A stretch of DNA of 64,000 nt from Piscicola geometra (taxonomy: Eukaryota; Annelida; Clitellata; Hirudinida; Piscicolidae), in the NCBI GenBank assembly GCA_943735955.1, contig OX030955.1, forward strand, positions 9,505,647 through 9,569,646. The letters are read 5' to 3'. The notes under the pieces are model-generated. The model saw only the letters and a program-made list of their open reading frames with translations. It was not told the origin of the DNA and ran no database searches. Shown one piece after another: positions 1-12,976 of the stretch. Positions within the stretch are counted from its first letter, which is position 1, and each line of letters begins with the position of its first letter. Made by a program: the position numbers and the translations under genes.

Positions 1-639
1 TAAAAATAAAAAACATGAAGACGCATAAAGTAAACCCAAGCATGAAAAACACTCACAAATGTTGCAATACACGCGAAAATAGAAAAAAATACAAAGAAAC
101 CCACAAACACTGAGAAGAAAACACACAAAAATAGGAAAACACACAAACACAAAGAAGAAGACACACAAACACACAGAAGAAGACCCACAAACACACAGAA
201 AAAGACACACAAACACGAAGAAGAAGACACACAAACAGAGGAAGCGGCACAAACACGTTGTAAGTGTAAACGGCGATTGAATTCTCAGTCAGAAAGTCGT
301 TTTGCAAGCCTGAAGCGGAATGATGCTTCTGATAATCTTGGTGAGGAATGGCTTTGGCGGATGATGATGATGATGGTGGTGATGATGATGATGATGGTGA
401 TGAAATTGTGTGGAGAGATAAGTAAAGGCGGTGGGGGTTCTGGATGTGCTCAATGGTGTTTTTGTTGTATGAGGGAGGTGGTTATGGTGGTGGTAGTTAT
501 GGTGGTTTCGGATTTAGAGTGAGAGTTTTTTAATTGGTTATGTTTAGCAAATTATGGAGATATGGTTTCCATAGATTTATGGCATGTCATAAAGGTGCCT
601 TATGACCTCTTGGCAGTGGTGAATACTAAGAAAAACATC

Positions 640-1160
640 TGCAATACAATACAATACAATACATTACAATAAAATACAATAAAATACAATAAAATACAAT
701 AAAATACAATAAAATACAATAAAATACAATAAAATACAATAAAATACAATAAAATACAATAAAATACAATAAAATACAATAAAATACAATAAAATACAAT
801 AAAATACAATAAAATACAATAAAATACAATAAAATACAATAAAATACAATAAAATACAATAAAATACAATAAAATACAATAAAATACAATAAATTCAATA
901 AAATACAATAAAATACAATAAAATACAATAAAATACAATAAAATACAATAAAATACAATAAAATACAATAAAATACAATAAAATACAATAAAATACAATA
1001 AAATACAATAAAATACAATAAAATACAATAAAATACAATAAAATACAATAAAATACAATAAAATACAATAAAATACAATAAAATACAATAAAATACAATA
1101 AAATACAATAAAATACAATAAAATACAATAAAATACAATACAATACTATGTAGTACAATA
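640..1160. repeat. 10-bp minisatellite (AATACAATAA)n
   Basis: About 50 nearly perfect copies of a 10-bp AT-rich unit run from a short AATAC-only prelude to an irregular end near 1160. One copy near 890 is shortened and shifts the register. A 10-bp unit read in threes repeats every 30 bases and happens to lack stops on the minus strand, which creates long artificial reading frames of Y, F, I, V, C and L. I see no splice sites or flanking coding sequence, so I treat it as non-coding. Confidence 0.95.
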
Positions 1161-4100
1161 CAATGAAATGAAGAATATTATTAACATGGCGTAAACCCGA
1201 ACTTAGCTTCAAGACCACCTAAAGAGAAACATACTAAATGATTATACTGTTTCAGGGTCACTGAAAAATAATTTAATAATTGACAAATATAATGAATTAA
1301 TTTAAATGGTAAAAATAATTTTTTACTATTTTTCTGGCAGAACTTCAACAAAAACGTATTAGTTTTTCAGGCTCGCAATGTCAAAGCCTGAAGGAGTCAG
1401 AGCGGAAAATCTGGAAGCTGATGCGAACAAAAACTACAATACTTTATAATTAAAATGCAAATAACTTCACATTTTGGAAAAGAGCTTCATCAATATATAT
1501 CGATACTTGAAAAATGTATATCCATTTAATCAATTATTTATAGCTTTTTTTTGCTGTTTGAAAGATAAATTGCAATATTAAAATGGTCATGCTTGTTCAT
1601 CTCGGACAGAGTGTTTTCTCTATTTTTGCAGAAACCGTGTTCGTAAACATCCACACACGCACAAATCATTTGAACCACAATTTTGCTCTTTTGCTCCTAT
1701 CTCAGAATACACAGTGATTTTATGTATCCGTGTATGTTTGTGTGGAATGATATCGTCTCCATGAATGGATGTTTGTGTGTGTTTTTAGCGATTCTGTGTT
1801 GTTTCTATGTCAAGTGAAATGTAATTTACCTTTTATAGAATGAATAATTGGATATTGTGTTTTGCAGACGTTTGAGTGGAGAGTGAATGGTATTGAATCA
1901 ACATTGAACAGGCGAAGAGCAGTTTGATGGATGGAAGAGCGCGATCAAAGAATGAATAAATGGGCAAATGAGACAACGGATCGATGAAGATAGATGGATG
2001 TAGAGAGATTAAAATGAAGATTAGAAGTAGAATAAGGAAATAGGGAAGTTTAGCTTTTTAAAACACTTCGTGAAAAACTTAAAATGAAGTTTGAGCGGAT
2101 CTTCAGTATCTTAGTGAAGACATTCTCAACCACCAAGTTATTACTTCACTCTTAACAGTGGCATATAACCTAACACATTCACAAACCCTCACACACGAGC
2201 CCATAAACACGAACCCACTCACATGAACCCACTCACATGAATCCACACACATGAACCCACACACACACACAAAATCACATGTTTTTTGTTTTTTATAAAT
2301 GTTTTTCTATTTTCCCAATCTGTCTTCACAGAATTAATTCTTGTAGAATTATAATTACAGGCGCTTATACTTGTATCCCTTGTGCCGTGTGCTCAGCTGA
2401 TCGAGCAGTGTTTGCCCTAGCCACACGTCGCATTTTAGTGACGTAAAAATTATGAGAGTCATTTTAAATTTTGATAAATGAATTTTTTAAAGTTTGTAAG
2501 TTGAAATGATTTTTCATGTGAATTTTGAAAGAAATAGTTTTCAAGCGTAATTCCTTCTTTCTCTTTCACAAATCCATTTTTCAATGTTTTTCTCAAAAAA
2601 GTCATGTATGATCCAGCGCTTTGATCTTTCGTGGCAGTTAATTCGCCTAAGTAAGCAAACACGATAAATAACACACGGAATACACCAGAAGACATACACA
2701 AATAAAAAAAACACATACAAACACACGAACACCCAGCCTCCCCCTCTCCCAAAACACCCTCCATTTACGTCTTATGCTGCGGCTAATGATTAGGACTTGC
2801 TAAAAATATAGGCTCTTGAAATTCTAAAAAGTAGCCCTTGTTTCGCCACACGTCTGGGAGAATCTCTTAAAGGTCGCATACTTTTATTCACTGTGTATTC
2901 TACACCCATTCAGCTTCGTCCGTCCCTATTTAGTATGTAAATATGTTTCAAAATATCCACATTAAGCGCTTAAATATGCATTCCTCCAACAAAATTTACG
3001 ATTTGCTTTTCGGGGAAAAATGTAATGGTTTTGTTTTCATAATTTCCATACGTGTTAAAAAGGCAGAAAGCAGGCGTTAAGCGCTAAATTGTTATGCGCG
3101 GTTTTTTCATCTTTTACTTTCGCCACATTCCTCAGACGGGCCTATAATTTGGCGACGTATGCAGTCCTTATTTGATTTCGAATCGAATTCTGGGTCGCTC
3201 TGTGCTGCCGTAATCAATAACTTATCGTGGTCGTCATACTGATGCCATTTCTATTTTTTCATTTTTAAACTTTTAGAAAACTTTTGGTAAATTTTTGTTT
3301 TTCACAAAATTATTTTTATGCATTTTATAATTTAATGAGCCTAGTTGAAACTTTTCTGTTTTGCTAGATACTAAATTAAAAACGTTAAGTTTAAATACAC
3401 GGTTTAAAGACATTCGCATAGAAGAAGTTTGAGAAAATAGGTGTGCTAATTTGAGGAGTTGGATGATGGTGGGCTTAAGAGCAGACGACAGCCACTATCC
3501 GTCATGCAAATCTCTAACTTTTGTCTTCAAATTGTGAAGAGAATTAGTTTAATAAATTAATAGACAATAAAGATGGGTTTTTAATCAAAATGTTTTTTGA
3601 AATTATACATTTTATTTTAAAAACATCAAGATTTTGTCTAAAAGTTTTTAAACTAAAAATTAAATGAAAAATCGATTTTAGTTTTCAAAATATAGAGTCC
3701 TACAATAAATATTTCAAGTGCTTCTACAATTTATAGGAGTGTAAGCACTTGAAGTATTTACTTTCGCGAAGAATCATAAAAGAGAGTTAGGGAGTTTGCT
3801 GAATTCGAGAGCTTCTCTTCCTATGGAATATTGAACAGCACGAGGCCCCATGTGCAGAAGGGTGCCATTGTGTGCTTTGCATTGTTGTCGCAATGACGAA
3901 CGGACCCGATTGAAGAAAGGAAGTCTTAATTAAGTCCGTAAATTTGAAGTCTTGTTGCCTTTTAGGGGGTGAGTTGAACATTTAGGAGAGTGTCGTCGTT
4001 ATGAATGTTGCGTATGGCCGTTTGGAGGTTGTGTTGCAAGTCACTTTGAGTCCCTCTGCTTTTATTTCGTCTTTATGTTCGATCAATACATTCAAATCAA

Positions 4101-7100
4101 GTATGCCTCTTCTGAATAGTATTTGTCTTCTAGTTTTATCAAAAACAGAAATGTTTAAAATTTTAAAGTGGCATTTTTTGTATGTAAAAATAAAATGGCC
4201 AAAAATGCTTTGGTAAATGTGAAAACTTGAAGTAGCTGAAAATCAATACAAAGAGAGAAAATTAGTTCATAAAGCTCGACTATTAAAAAGAAAAAGAGCG
4301 TGAATAACATGAAGTTATGTTCAAGATGGGACCAAGAGTTGTATAGAAAATGTAAAAGACAAGACAAAAATTTTACAACGCATTTCTTGAAGTTTAATTA
4401 AAAATACTCAATGTGATAAAAAATATATGAAATAAAGAAAAATGCAAGTCTTAAAAAGAGTAGATTCGATATTTATAAATATGAAAGGTTGACGAGCATG
4501 CGAACTGACAGTCGGTGAGTGCATCGAGAGATTCATCTTGACCAATGTAAAAACTGCGAAGATTAAGAAAGGTTGAAGAAGTCAATTAGGCTTAAAACTT
4601 GTCAATAAAGAAGCGATGTTGGTGGAGGGAACGTGGACAGACATGTATTCGTCTTAATTAGACGGGCACTTCAACAAATCGTTCCCTAGTGGTCCCTTAC
4701 TGAAGGCTCACAAAGTTATTACCTCGAGGAAATGCTTGATTTCGCGGAGTTTTCTTTTCTTGTATTTTAGTGAATTTTGTTTTTTTTTCACGATTTTTTT
4801 TATTCGAAGTTTTCTAATTTAGTTTTAATTGTCGTTTGTTTTTTCAAACATTCTTTTTTGAGTTCGTTCAAACGTTTTGAATCATCAATGGTGTATTCAA
4901 AATTTCATTCGCCAATTATTTTGATCTTCAAGTTTTTATGATGTTTTTCGATTTGTCAAAAAACATTACAGAGTTATCAAACTTTTAATATAAAACCACC
5001 AATAACGTTCAAGCCACAACCACTCTTCAATGGGTGGCACTCATTATGAACATAAACTTTTCTTTTACTTTTCTTATCTTAAATTTTATTTATCCCTTTA
5101 TTCACGGTCCAAATGAACAACATACTTTTCCAAAAAAATAATTCTCAAAAAAACATATTTCTCAGGGAGTAAAGAATTCGGCAATAAGAAGGCTAGCACG
5201 TCAAGGCGCTTCGGAGGACAAAATCGCATAGAACGTCAATAAATAATCTCTGCCAGCGTATTCGCAAGCAAACAACAGCGTCACGTCGTTCTTCCACAGT
5301 ATCTGAATGATTGGAAGTTAAAAACTGATCGAGGGTTCTTGTGATGTCGTCGATGAATCGAAGATGATGATCGAGTCAGAATGGCAAAGTTTAGTTCTCT
5401 GGAAGAATATTTAGGGATGCAAAGTTTGAATAATTTTGAATATGAACTTTTGTTTTAGAGTGCCTTGAAGTAATTTTACTTTTATAAATGTCAAATATAA
5501 ATATAAAAATTAAAATTTACTTTTTTTTCTAAATGATTTGAAACAATCATTGGTGTGAATGAAAAATCACGATGGAAAGAATTCGTTTTCTCTGGAAATC
5601 TTGGTGATAATGCAGTATATAATTTTGCAAAAGCTTTTATGGAATCGCTAGTGTGTGTGTGTGTGTTTCCACTTTTTACTTAGAAGTGCATTCTTATGGC
5701 TGCTTGGAGTTTTTTAATTCCTCCAAGAACATTTTATTATCTTTTTATAGTTAATTTTTTCAAATTTTTAAAATCAAAGTTTTTCGAACATTTTTACTTC
5801 TAAAAAACTAAGTTTAGTTTTGAGCAACAATTATCGATAAAAAATTGTTGAATACAAAACACATGTTTACTCAATAAATATCGTTTTGTTCTATTGTTTT
5901 TCTAGGAAAAACTTGCTTAGAGAAAAACATTCGAGGAAAACTTTCCTAATGCAATTGGAAAAATAAGTTTACAAATCTTTAATGTTTTTCTTTTTTTTTC
6001 TAAATTATTTACTATAACTTTTCATCAGTTGTTTTTTTTAAAGTGTTTTGTTTAAGATTCTCTTTAGACGTTCTGGTATTGGAATTTCTATTTTCTTATT
6101 TTTCGCTTCTCCCAAGAGACCATAGATTGATTAGTTACAAATTCGTGTTGTTGGAAGTTAAGAATTACGGAAACAAATTGACCAAAGATCAAACAAATTT
6201 TATTGTTTCTTTTCTCAAAATACTCTTGCTATGTTGCGAGAGAATGCCCCTGCGAAGTCATCAAATATTCAGATTCTGCTTGTCACTGCCGCATCTGAAT
6301 ACAAAGACGAGCATTTATTTTCTCGCATTTCCACAAACACATTTATTTATCAACGAAGCCGTTCGCTTGTTTGCCGAAGACACATAGGAGCTTTGACTTA
6401 TGGACGAATTGAAGTATGCGAGGAGGTGAAAGCTTTCGAATCAATCAAAAACTCTCGACGCAATGAATAATTCTCATTTCGGAATTCACTTTGCATTACT
6501 AGATGTATTTATGCGCTGTCTTAATGTAACAAGTTCAATTATGGCTCGAGTAAAAGTGCAGTAAGGTTAGGCATTAATCGAGAGATTAATCATCATTCTG
6601 CAGCATTAGCAGAGCGTGATGTTAAACTAACCTCATCACTGGAAGCATTTTCGTGATTTCAATTTTTAGTTTTGGTTTTAAAATATTTTCGAGTTACATT
6701 TGTATAAGAGCTCATTTTCCATCGTATTTTCAGAACTAAACTCTCTGCAATCGACTGCAAAGGCCAATCGACGCCTGGGGAAAGGAGGGTGAATGCACGA
6801 AAAGTTTGAAAAGTGTAAATTAGTTGCATTGGTTAGTTACACCAAGAAGAGCCGCCATGAATCACGTGCACACAAAACAACGCCAAACTGTAAAGAATTG
6901 CGAAGAATGCCATGAAAATGAAAATAGGCAGAAATTAGTCTCTGGGGCGCTGGTTTCTGTTTCGTTTATACCTTCGAAGACATACATTACACTCTCTCCA
7001 CGCACTCCTTCCACGCTTTCTCTTATTGAATCCATTTCTTGCGTCAATTATCGCGATTTTAAATTTAATTTTTCGCTTTTATTTAAATGATATTTTGATT

Positions 7101-7424
7101 TATATTTGGGTATCAAACCAACATAAACAAGTTTTTTACAAGTTTTTTTACACAAGCTTTATATTTATTTTTTGTGAGTTTTAAACCCATTTCGAATAAG
7201 CAGTACTCAAAAATAGATTTTTTCGCTAAATTTTTTAAGAATTGGTAGCCAAATGAATTTAAAGGTATCAACAACAGTCATTCATGGGATTTGTTAACTG
7301 TGGAATGCGTTTGAATGTTTGGCGAAGTACTTCATGTTCATCTAACTAAACGTTTAGTTTTGAAATTGTATACTAATTTTTCTACAAAATTATAAAATTA
7401 ATTTCATTCACAAAATGAACTTAC
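1161..7424. other. AT-rich region without a supportable gene
   Basis: This 6.3-kb stretch is AT-rich with many T and A runs and only short open frames, none showing a recognisable domain or paired splice sites. A short CACACATGAACC-type tandem repeat lies at about 2180-2272 and a small GT tract near 5650. Because the exon at 7425-8261 ends in a donor site pointing this way, part of this stretch is probably intron of that minus-strand gene. I could not identify a following exon here. Confidence 0.5.
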
Positions 7425-8261
7425 TTTATCAATCAGAAGCTGCTCTTTGAAGAGTTTTTTGAAAGCTTTCTGGTCGAAGTAGCTGTTGTGCAAATGCTTT
7501 TGCTGGAACTGATGCCTCAGTGACTCGACCACAAGCTGACGAGACTCGATTTTGTTGCTAAGCAACTCAAGCTTGCATCCCAAGTGATCGAAAGTTTTCA
7601 TCTTTAGTGGCACCATTGACATTTTGTTCTGAAGCTCTGCCGTCTTGGCCGAGAATATGTTTTCTTGTATTTTGTTCAGCTTCAACTTCTGCCTCTTGTT
7701 CTGGTTCAGCAGCACCTGGAAGGCGACCGCAGGATCTGCCATCAAAGCCTCCAAACCCTTTCCTTCCTCCTCATCCTCTTCATAAAAACTCGCAGATCTC
7801 GTCTTTTTCCTCGTGAAGCTGTTGGCGAAGTTTTTTTTGGCGTCTTCGCTGAATCTTCCTTCCCATCCGAAACTGCCCGAGTGCTGGTAGTTTGAGTGGA
7901 TGGTGGAGGTGCTTTGAGGGCATTCCATGCCACTGGAGTCGCCTGGGAGGTGGTGGTTGAGGTGGTTCATTTCCAGGAAGACCCTTCCACGTCCCATCTT
8001 CATGCCGGTGAGTGCTTGCGATGGATTGTTGTTTGAGGGGTAAAGGTCTTTCATGCTGCTCAAGTGGCTCAAGGCAGAAGAATCGTTCAACATTTGTTGG
8101 GTGACGTCAGAAATATACATGTTGTTGTTGTTAATGTTGTTGTTGATTATGTTATTGTTGTTGTCGTCGTTGTTGTTCATTTGCCACTTCCCTCTCCAAG
8201 ACTCGGTGTTTCTGGGAAGAGAACCCGATGTCCTGCTGACCATACTCCTTCCGCTCATCAT
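7425..8261 (-). CDS. Exon of an unrecognised coiled-coil protein
   Basis: A long minus-strand open frame starts with a tandem ATG at 8261 and is open further upstream without another ATG. It runs to a strong donor: GATAAA followed by GTAAGT, with the GT at 7424-7423. The predicted segment begins with a low-complexity N/D-rich part (a run of asparagines from an ATT/GTT-type repeat) and a Ser/Arg-rich middle. It ends with about 110 residues of charged heptad-like sequence (NKIQENIFSAKTAELQNKM and beyond) that looks like a coiled coil. Composition and the donor argue for a real exon. I do not recognise the family. It may be the first coding exon, since a TATA-like motif lies about 480 bases upstream, or an internal one. 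The rest of the gene would lie at lower coordinates or outside the window. Confidence 0.5.
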
Positions 8262-8743
8262 CCACTCTTCCTCTTCTTCAACCCCTTCCCTTTTCAAATT
8301 CTTTATGCAAAATACTTTTGATGTTATATGTTGAAGGGTGTTTTGATAAATGATACGTTTATATTCTACAACTTTTTTCGATTTTGTCCTAAAGACTTGG
8401 ATATTCTTTTTAATTTTTTTATTGCCGATTAGAACTTTTTTTTCTAAACTCAGTTAACTATGGCCAATTCGATAACTTCAAAGAGAATCGTAAACAGTAA
8501 GCTAACTTGTCATTTGTCTTTTAGATAAATCAATTGCTCATTCGATCGGAATTTGTCTTTAATTTTGTTTCTATTTTCTTCAAGCAAAACAATCACCCCA
8601 CTTTTAAAAGTGTCTTTAGACCTCAAATCGCAACTAAACTTCAACTACCTTATCATTGTGCTACTTCTGAAAGTTTTTAAAGTAGGATGCCATAGAGCAG
8701 AATGCTTCTTTAAAGGGAGATGGAGCAAGAAGCCGTGGACACG

Positions 8744-8753
8744 CTTTTATATA
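8744..8753 (-). promoter_or_regulatory. TATA-box candidate upstream of the coiled-coil exon
   Basis: On the minus strand the sequence reads TATATAAAAG, a near-perfect TATA box. Transcription would start roughly 25-30 bases downstream (about 8715-8720), leaving a 5' leader of about 450 bases before the ATG at 8261. In AT-rich DNA such motifs arise by chance, so this is a suggestion only. Confidence 0.3.
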
Positions 8754-10842
8754 CCCACACAGGCGTCTTCTCTTGATGACAACTTACACGTTTAAGCTTA
8801 CAAAAACCTAATTTTTTCATTATTGCAACGTGTCTTGTGCAAAAAAGTATATCCGATTTCATTTTAATACTGATGATTGAAACTCTCCGCCGTGGATTAG
8901 CGGCAATACTTCCGAATTTCTCTCTACTCCTGCCAACACATCCATCGTGGACAGAAGGGGCTATTGAGTTGTTAATAGTCACAGGCGAAGATTGATTAAG
9001 TGCGCAATAGTACCTGTACATCGTCACGCGAATAAAGGCACACAATGAACTTTTTTCTATTTATTTATTTAAGATTTCATTTATTTCAATTTTTTAGTTT
9101 TAATATTTTTTTTTCTTTTAATTCAATTTTTTATATATTTTATTTTCTCTTTCATTTATTTCCATTTTTTATTTTTTCATCTATTTTTTATAATTTATTT
9201 CCTTCATTGCTCGTGTTTTCGCTGCTGTCCTAATCATCATTCGAAAGAACTGCTTCACTGACTGAGGAATCGATGCAAAGATCACGCGAACTAACAAACT
9301 TAATGAAAACACCTCTTCAATCATCTTCTCCATATTTATAACTTCATATTTCCAAAGTTCAACCAACCTAGAAAAAAAATCTGAAACTTGAATAAGTTTT
9401 TACTTTGCACAAAGCGCCGTCAGTTTTATTATGGAACAATCGACTCAAAAAAATTTAGTTTTGAAATCCATTTCCATTTTGGCTAAGCCTCCGCCTACGA
9501 AACACACTCGCCCGTATAAGCGACCAGGCACGCAAAGAGACAGATGGACATCAAATTGAACTCAGCCTCGTTTAATTGACCTTGCCTTGTTCCAGTCGCC
9601 AGGATTAGCTCTTCCGTTTCCTTACAAATTGACCAATCTTCTTCTAGGACGCTTATTTTTTAAAGACTTTTTACTATCTTTTATTGTCTTTAAAAACATT
9701 TTTTGGGAAATATTTTGACAAATTATTTTTGTTCACCGACTAAATGTTTTCAGTTTTTATAATATCCATCGGATTATCTTGTTGCTTTTTTATTTTATTT
9801 TTTTAACCATTCAATAATTATTTTTTTAGCTTCACAGTTTATTTTTTCATGATTTTTATGCAACTTTTATTTCTTTCTAGCTTTTTCGTAATCCTCAATG
9901 CAGTTCTGAGCATTTAAATACGATTTTATTTTAAGCTTAGTCTTAGAAAAAGCTTTTCGAATTCACAAACCGATTCGTAAAAATAAAATTTTCGAATTTT
10001 AATAACATTCCTAACAACTTGATTATGCTGTAACAAATATACTGAATAGATCAAATTTTAAATTAAAAACAAAAACTACTATTAATTCTCGAAGAAATGA
10101 CTCTGCACTCAGTCACTCACGACCATACATTTTGTGTTTGTGCTTTAAATTTTTTTAGAGGTTTTAAGTCGTTACCATCAAATCGTTTTCTGCTGATAAG
10201 CGAAGTTATATTAACTCTTTAAAATTACTTGTTTTTCATCGATTTTATTTCTTTCATTCATTTAATCAGCCAAATTGAGTAATTCTTTCTTTTCTCTGAC
10301 GTTAGAAATGTTCTTTAATTTCTGATTTCTTGATGCGCTCACTGATTGCATATGACTTTATTTCCATAATTAGTCAATTTAAATATAAATGAGCCTTCTG
10401 ATTGACTCCGATGGGCTATGAATTACGTACACCTCAAAATTAACACATATATTGGATTCTTCTTTGCGTTTTGTGCCGTAACTTCCGAAACCTGACGTTC
10501 TTTATTGCAAAAATCTTTTTTCAAAAATAATGTTTTCTTTAAAAACGTATTTTTAAATTTTAAATTTCTTAGCTCACTCGAATGAGCTTTGTTATATATA
10601 TATTTTATTAACTTAATTGTTTTAAATCCAATAAAACATCCACATCTTTGATTACAATACAGGTGCAAATTGAAAAGTTTTATAAGCATTTAAGCTGAGA
10701 AAGACATCAAGGCATGTAGAATTCTACATCAAAATTATGATACTTAAAACTGTTTTTCTAAAAATAAATTATTTATCTAAAAAATAATAATTCAATTGGA
10801 TTCACAAATAATGTCGAAGGATTCAGGGTTCAGCTAACTGAG
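8754..10842. other. AT-rich intergenic stretch
   Basis: This is the intergenic region between the minus-strand coiled-coil exon and the plus-strand glycosyltransferase. It holds T-rich runs (for example 9050-9200) and short open frames without domain or splice support. I see no RNA gene here. Confidence 0.5.
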
Positions 10843-12488
10843 ATGAAAACTAGGCTTAAAAAATTACTTTTCGTAATATTGACATTGGCATTTTCATTTT
10901 TCAACATTTACAAAGCGCTCAGCAGCGCCTATGGACCGACAGACTTGAGGCTGTTGTTCCAGGAGCAGTGGAAAAGCAAGACATTTGAAGACAACAACAC
11001 CAATGATTCAAAGTTCGAGAATTTTTTCCAAGTCGACCACGTATCCTTGAAAAGGAAACTTGCATCGCTTGGAAAACCGCACAACGAGTCTTCATACGCT
11101 GAAAGAACTGTCATTGTTTCCAACCAAACGAAACAGTTGCCTCATTGGCAAATCATGTTGAAGCAAACGAACGCCACAGCTGGAAAGAAGCAAGACATCT
11201 TTGGAGAAGAGATTCATGAGTTTTACTTCCTTGTGGTCGTCTTGCAGGTGCGTGAAAAGTAAACAAAATAACGGCATTAAAACTAATTTCATCAAAACCC
11301 TTTTATATATTTTAATTTATTACAAAACCTTTACAGTGACTATATAAAATAGATCTTCAGTAACAGGTTAACTGTCCTCCTCTTAGGTCCGACTCTACAG
11401 CTACGACAAAGCCAAGTGGTCGATAAGGGAGTTGAAGCAGTGGCTGCACTACCTACTCTTGGCAGGGGTGGAACACTTTCTGGTGTGTGACCACTACCGC
11501 TTCCTACACGAGAAAATCGACCACCTTCTCACCACCTACCAACGCTTGGGTCTCCTCACCTACCTTCCCTGGAACACCATCCGAAACCCTATGCAGTCGC
11601 AAATCAAGTGCTATCAAAGATTCGTCAAGCGCTACAAAAAGTTCCATCTGTGGCACATGGCCATCGACATCGACGAGTATCCCTTCTCGCAAACAGACCT
11701 GCAAGAAAACTTTCTCGTTAGGTTTCTTCTTGTATTTCTTCTGAAAATTTGCGTATTTTATGATATTTATATAAATCAGTTTTTAATCTTTAAGAATAAT
11801 TAATTAATCTAAACTCTAACAGATATCTTCAAAGCCTTCCTGACGACGTCAGTGAGGTTTCCATGGCGAACTTTTTGATGCTGGGCAGAGGGGACAGAAG
11901 TGAGTGCAAACTTGACTTATTTGCTGATACATTTTTTTCTAAAAATAATTTTTAGAACAGGAAAGAAATAAATATATGTTTAGCAAATCTTCAATTTATA
12001 ATTTTACTTTAATGAGATAAAATCACAAATTTCGTAAAATGCTCATTGGCGTTGCTGAATGTTGAAGTATTGAGACTGTTTGTTCAGGTAGAAACATGGT
12101 AGTCAGAAGGATCAACAGAATCACTAAACAACCTGCCAACCTTCTATCCAAACCAATATACAAGTTTGTTAACATTCATTATTAATATTCATAAAATAAT
12201 CACTTGACTAAAAGATCCACCTATTCCTTCAGACCGGGCAAACTGGCTGCAGCAGCCGTGCACCACAACCACCTTGCCGAAGGAAAAAAAATCGAAGCTC
12301 CTCACACGAGTCTTCAAATGCTGCATTACTGGGGAGGTCGAGACCAAGGCTGGGGGCAAGACACGATGAAGACTTTAAATATAACAGAAGAAATGAATCT
12401 GATGAGAGATGTGTGGGCTGATCGCATTGAGAATTCTTTACTTACTTTTGGAGAGCTCGAAGCACTTTCTAATCTCACTGGACCTTAG
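10843..12488 (+). CDS. GT92/DUF23-like type II membrane glycosyltransferase
   Basis: Five exons with matching phases: 10843-11247, 11387-11721, 11823-11899, 12088-12163 and 12233-12488 (TAG), giving 382 residues. All introns are GT-AG. Residues 1-30 (KLLFVILTLAFSFFNIY) form an uncleaved signal anchor behind basic residues, as expected for a Golgi type II enzyme. A Ser/Asn-rich stem with several N-glycosylation sequons follows. The catalytic part shows a Glyco_tranf_2_4/GT92 pattern: a W..EL..W..YLLLAGVEHFLV.D strand-helix, a segment ending LTYLPW, then MAIDIDEYPF carrying the acidic D.DE/Y motif expected to bind metal and nucleotide sugar. A downstream AVHHNH plus LHYWG segment resembles the C-terminal His motifs of GT92 proteins. 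Donor and acceptor substrates cannot be read from sequence. A related GT2-type annotation is possible. The gene sits only 489 bases upstream of PDS5 on the same strand. Confidence 0.8.
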
Positions 12489-12647
12489 CAACTATAAATT
12501 AAAGTCTTCAATGATTTTATTGTTTCACACGAAGCTAAACAAGTCACCAAAACAATTGAATAGTTTCCAACAGCTCAAGTCATTTTCACAAAGAGCGATT
12601 CTATTATATAGGATATGAAACTTTCCAAAAAGCGTTTTTCCATTTTT

Positions 12648-12660
12648 AATAAAAAATAAA
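12648..12660 (+). terminator. Poly(A) signals of the glycosyltransferase gene
   Basis: Two AATAAA hexamers (12648-12653 and 12655-12660) lie about 160 bases after the stop codon and are the natural 3' end signal for the glycosyltransferase transcript. Confidence 0.55.
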
Positions 12661-12976
12661 AATTATTTCATAAATTTATCTCTCCTTAGCGCCATACTGT
12701 TTTTGAATGGCGATTGAGTTATAAGCCAAATTAGTTTGCCTATCCGAAACCTCTATGCGATTATATGTTTTTTCCAAAAACTTTAATGATTCATATAAAT
12801 GTGTAGTTGAATAATAAGCCAATTTGAGTTATTAAAATCGAAATTTCCCAAAATCACCGGCAGTTCAGTATTTTTGGCGCCCTGAGACTCAGAATAAATC
12901 TTGGATAAATAAATATTAATTTCAGAAATAAAAACTTTTAAACTATTTATAAATATTTGTTATATTTGCGCTTGAA
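12661..12976. other. Short intergenic region and presumed PDS5 promoter
   Basis: About 320 bases separate the glycosyltransferase poly(A) signals from the PDS5 ATG. It is AT-rich with no evident TATA box in a convincing position. The PDS5 promoter and 5' UTR must lie here unless there is an upstream non-coding exon. Confidence 0.4.

Noticed and set aside
600..1218. Long minus-strand open frames of Y/F/I/V/C/L over the 10-bp repeat
   Set aside because: A 10-bp stop-free unit opens all three frames at once. There is no unique coding sequence or splice signal.
6043..7090. Plus-strand open frames of 79-114 residues
   Set aside because: Short, low conservation character, no paired splice sites and no recognisable domain in AT-rich sequence.
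8053..8334. Plus-strand frames over 8053-8334
   Set aside because: They are the antisense of the asparagine-rich coding stretch of the minus-strand coiled-coil exon.
8710..9045. 111-residue minus-strand frame upstream of the coiled-coil exon
   Set aside because: No domain, composition like random AT-rich sequence, and it overlaps the predicted TATA region.
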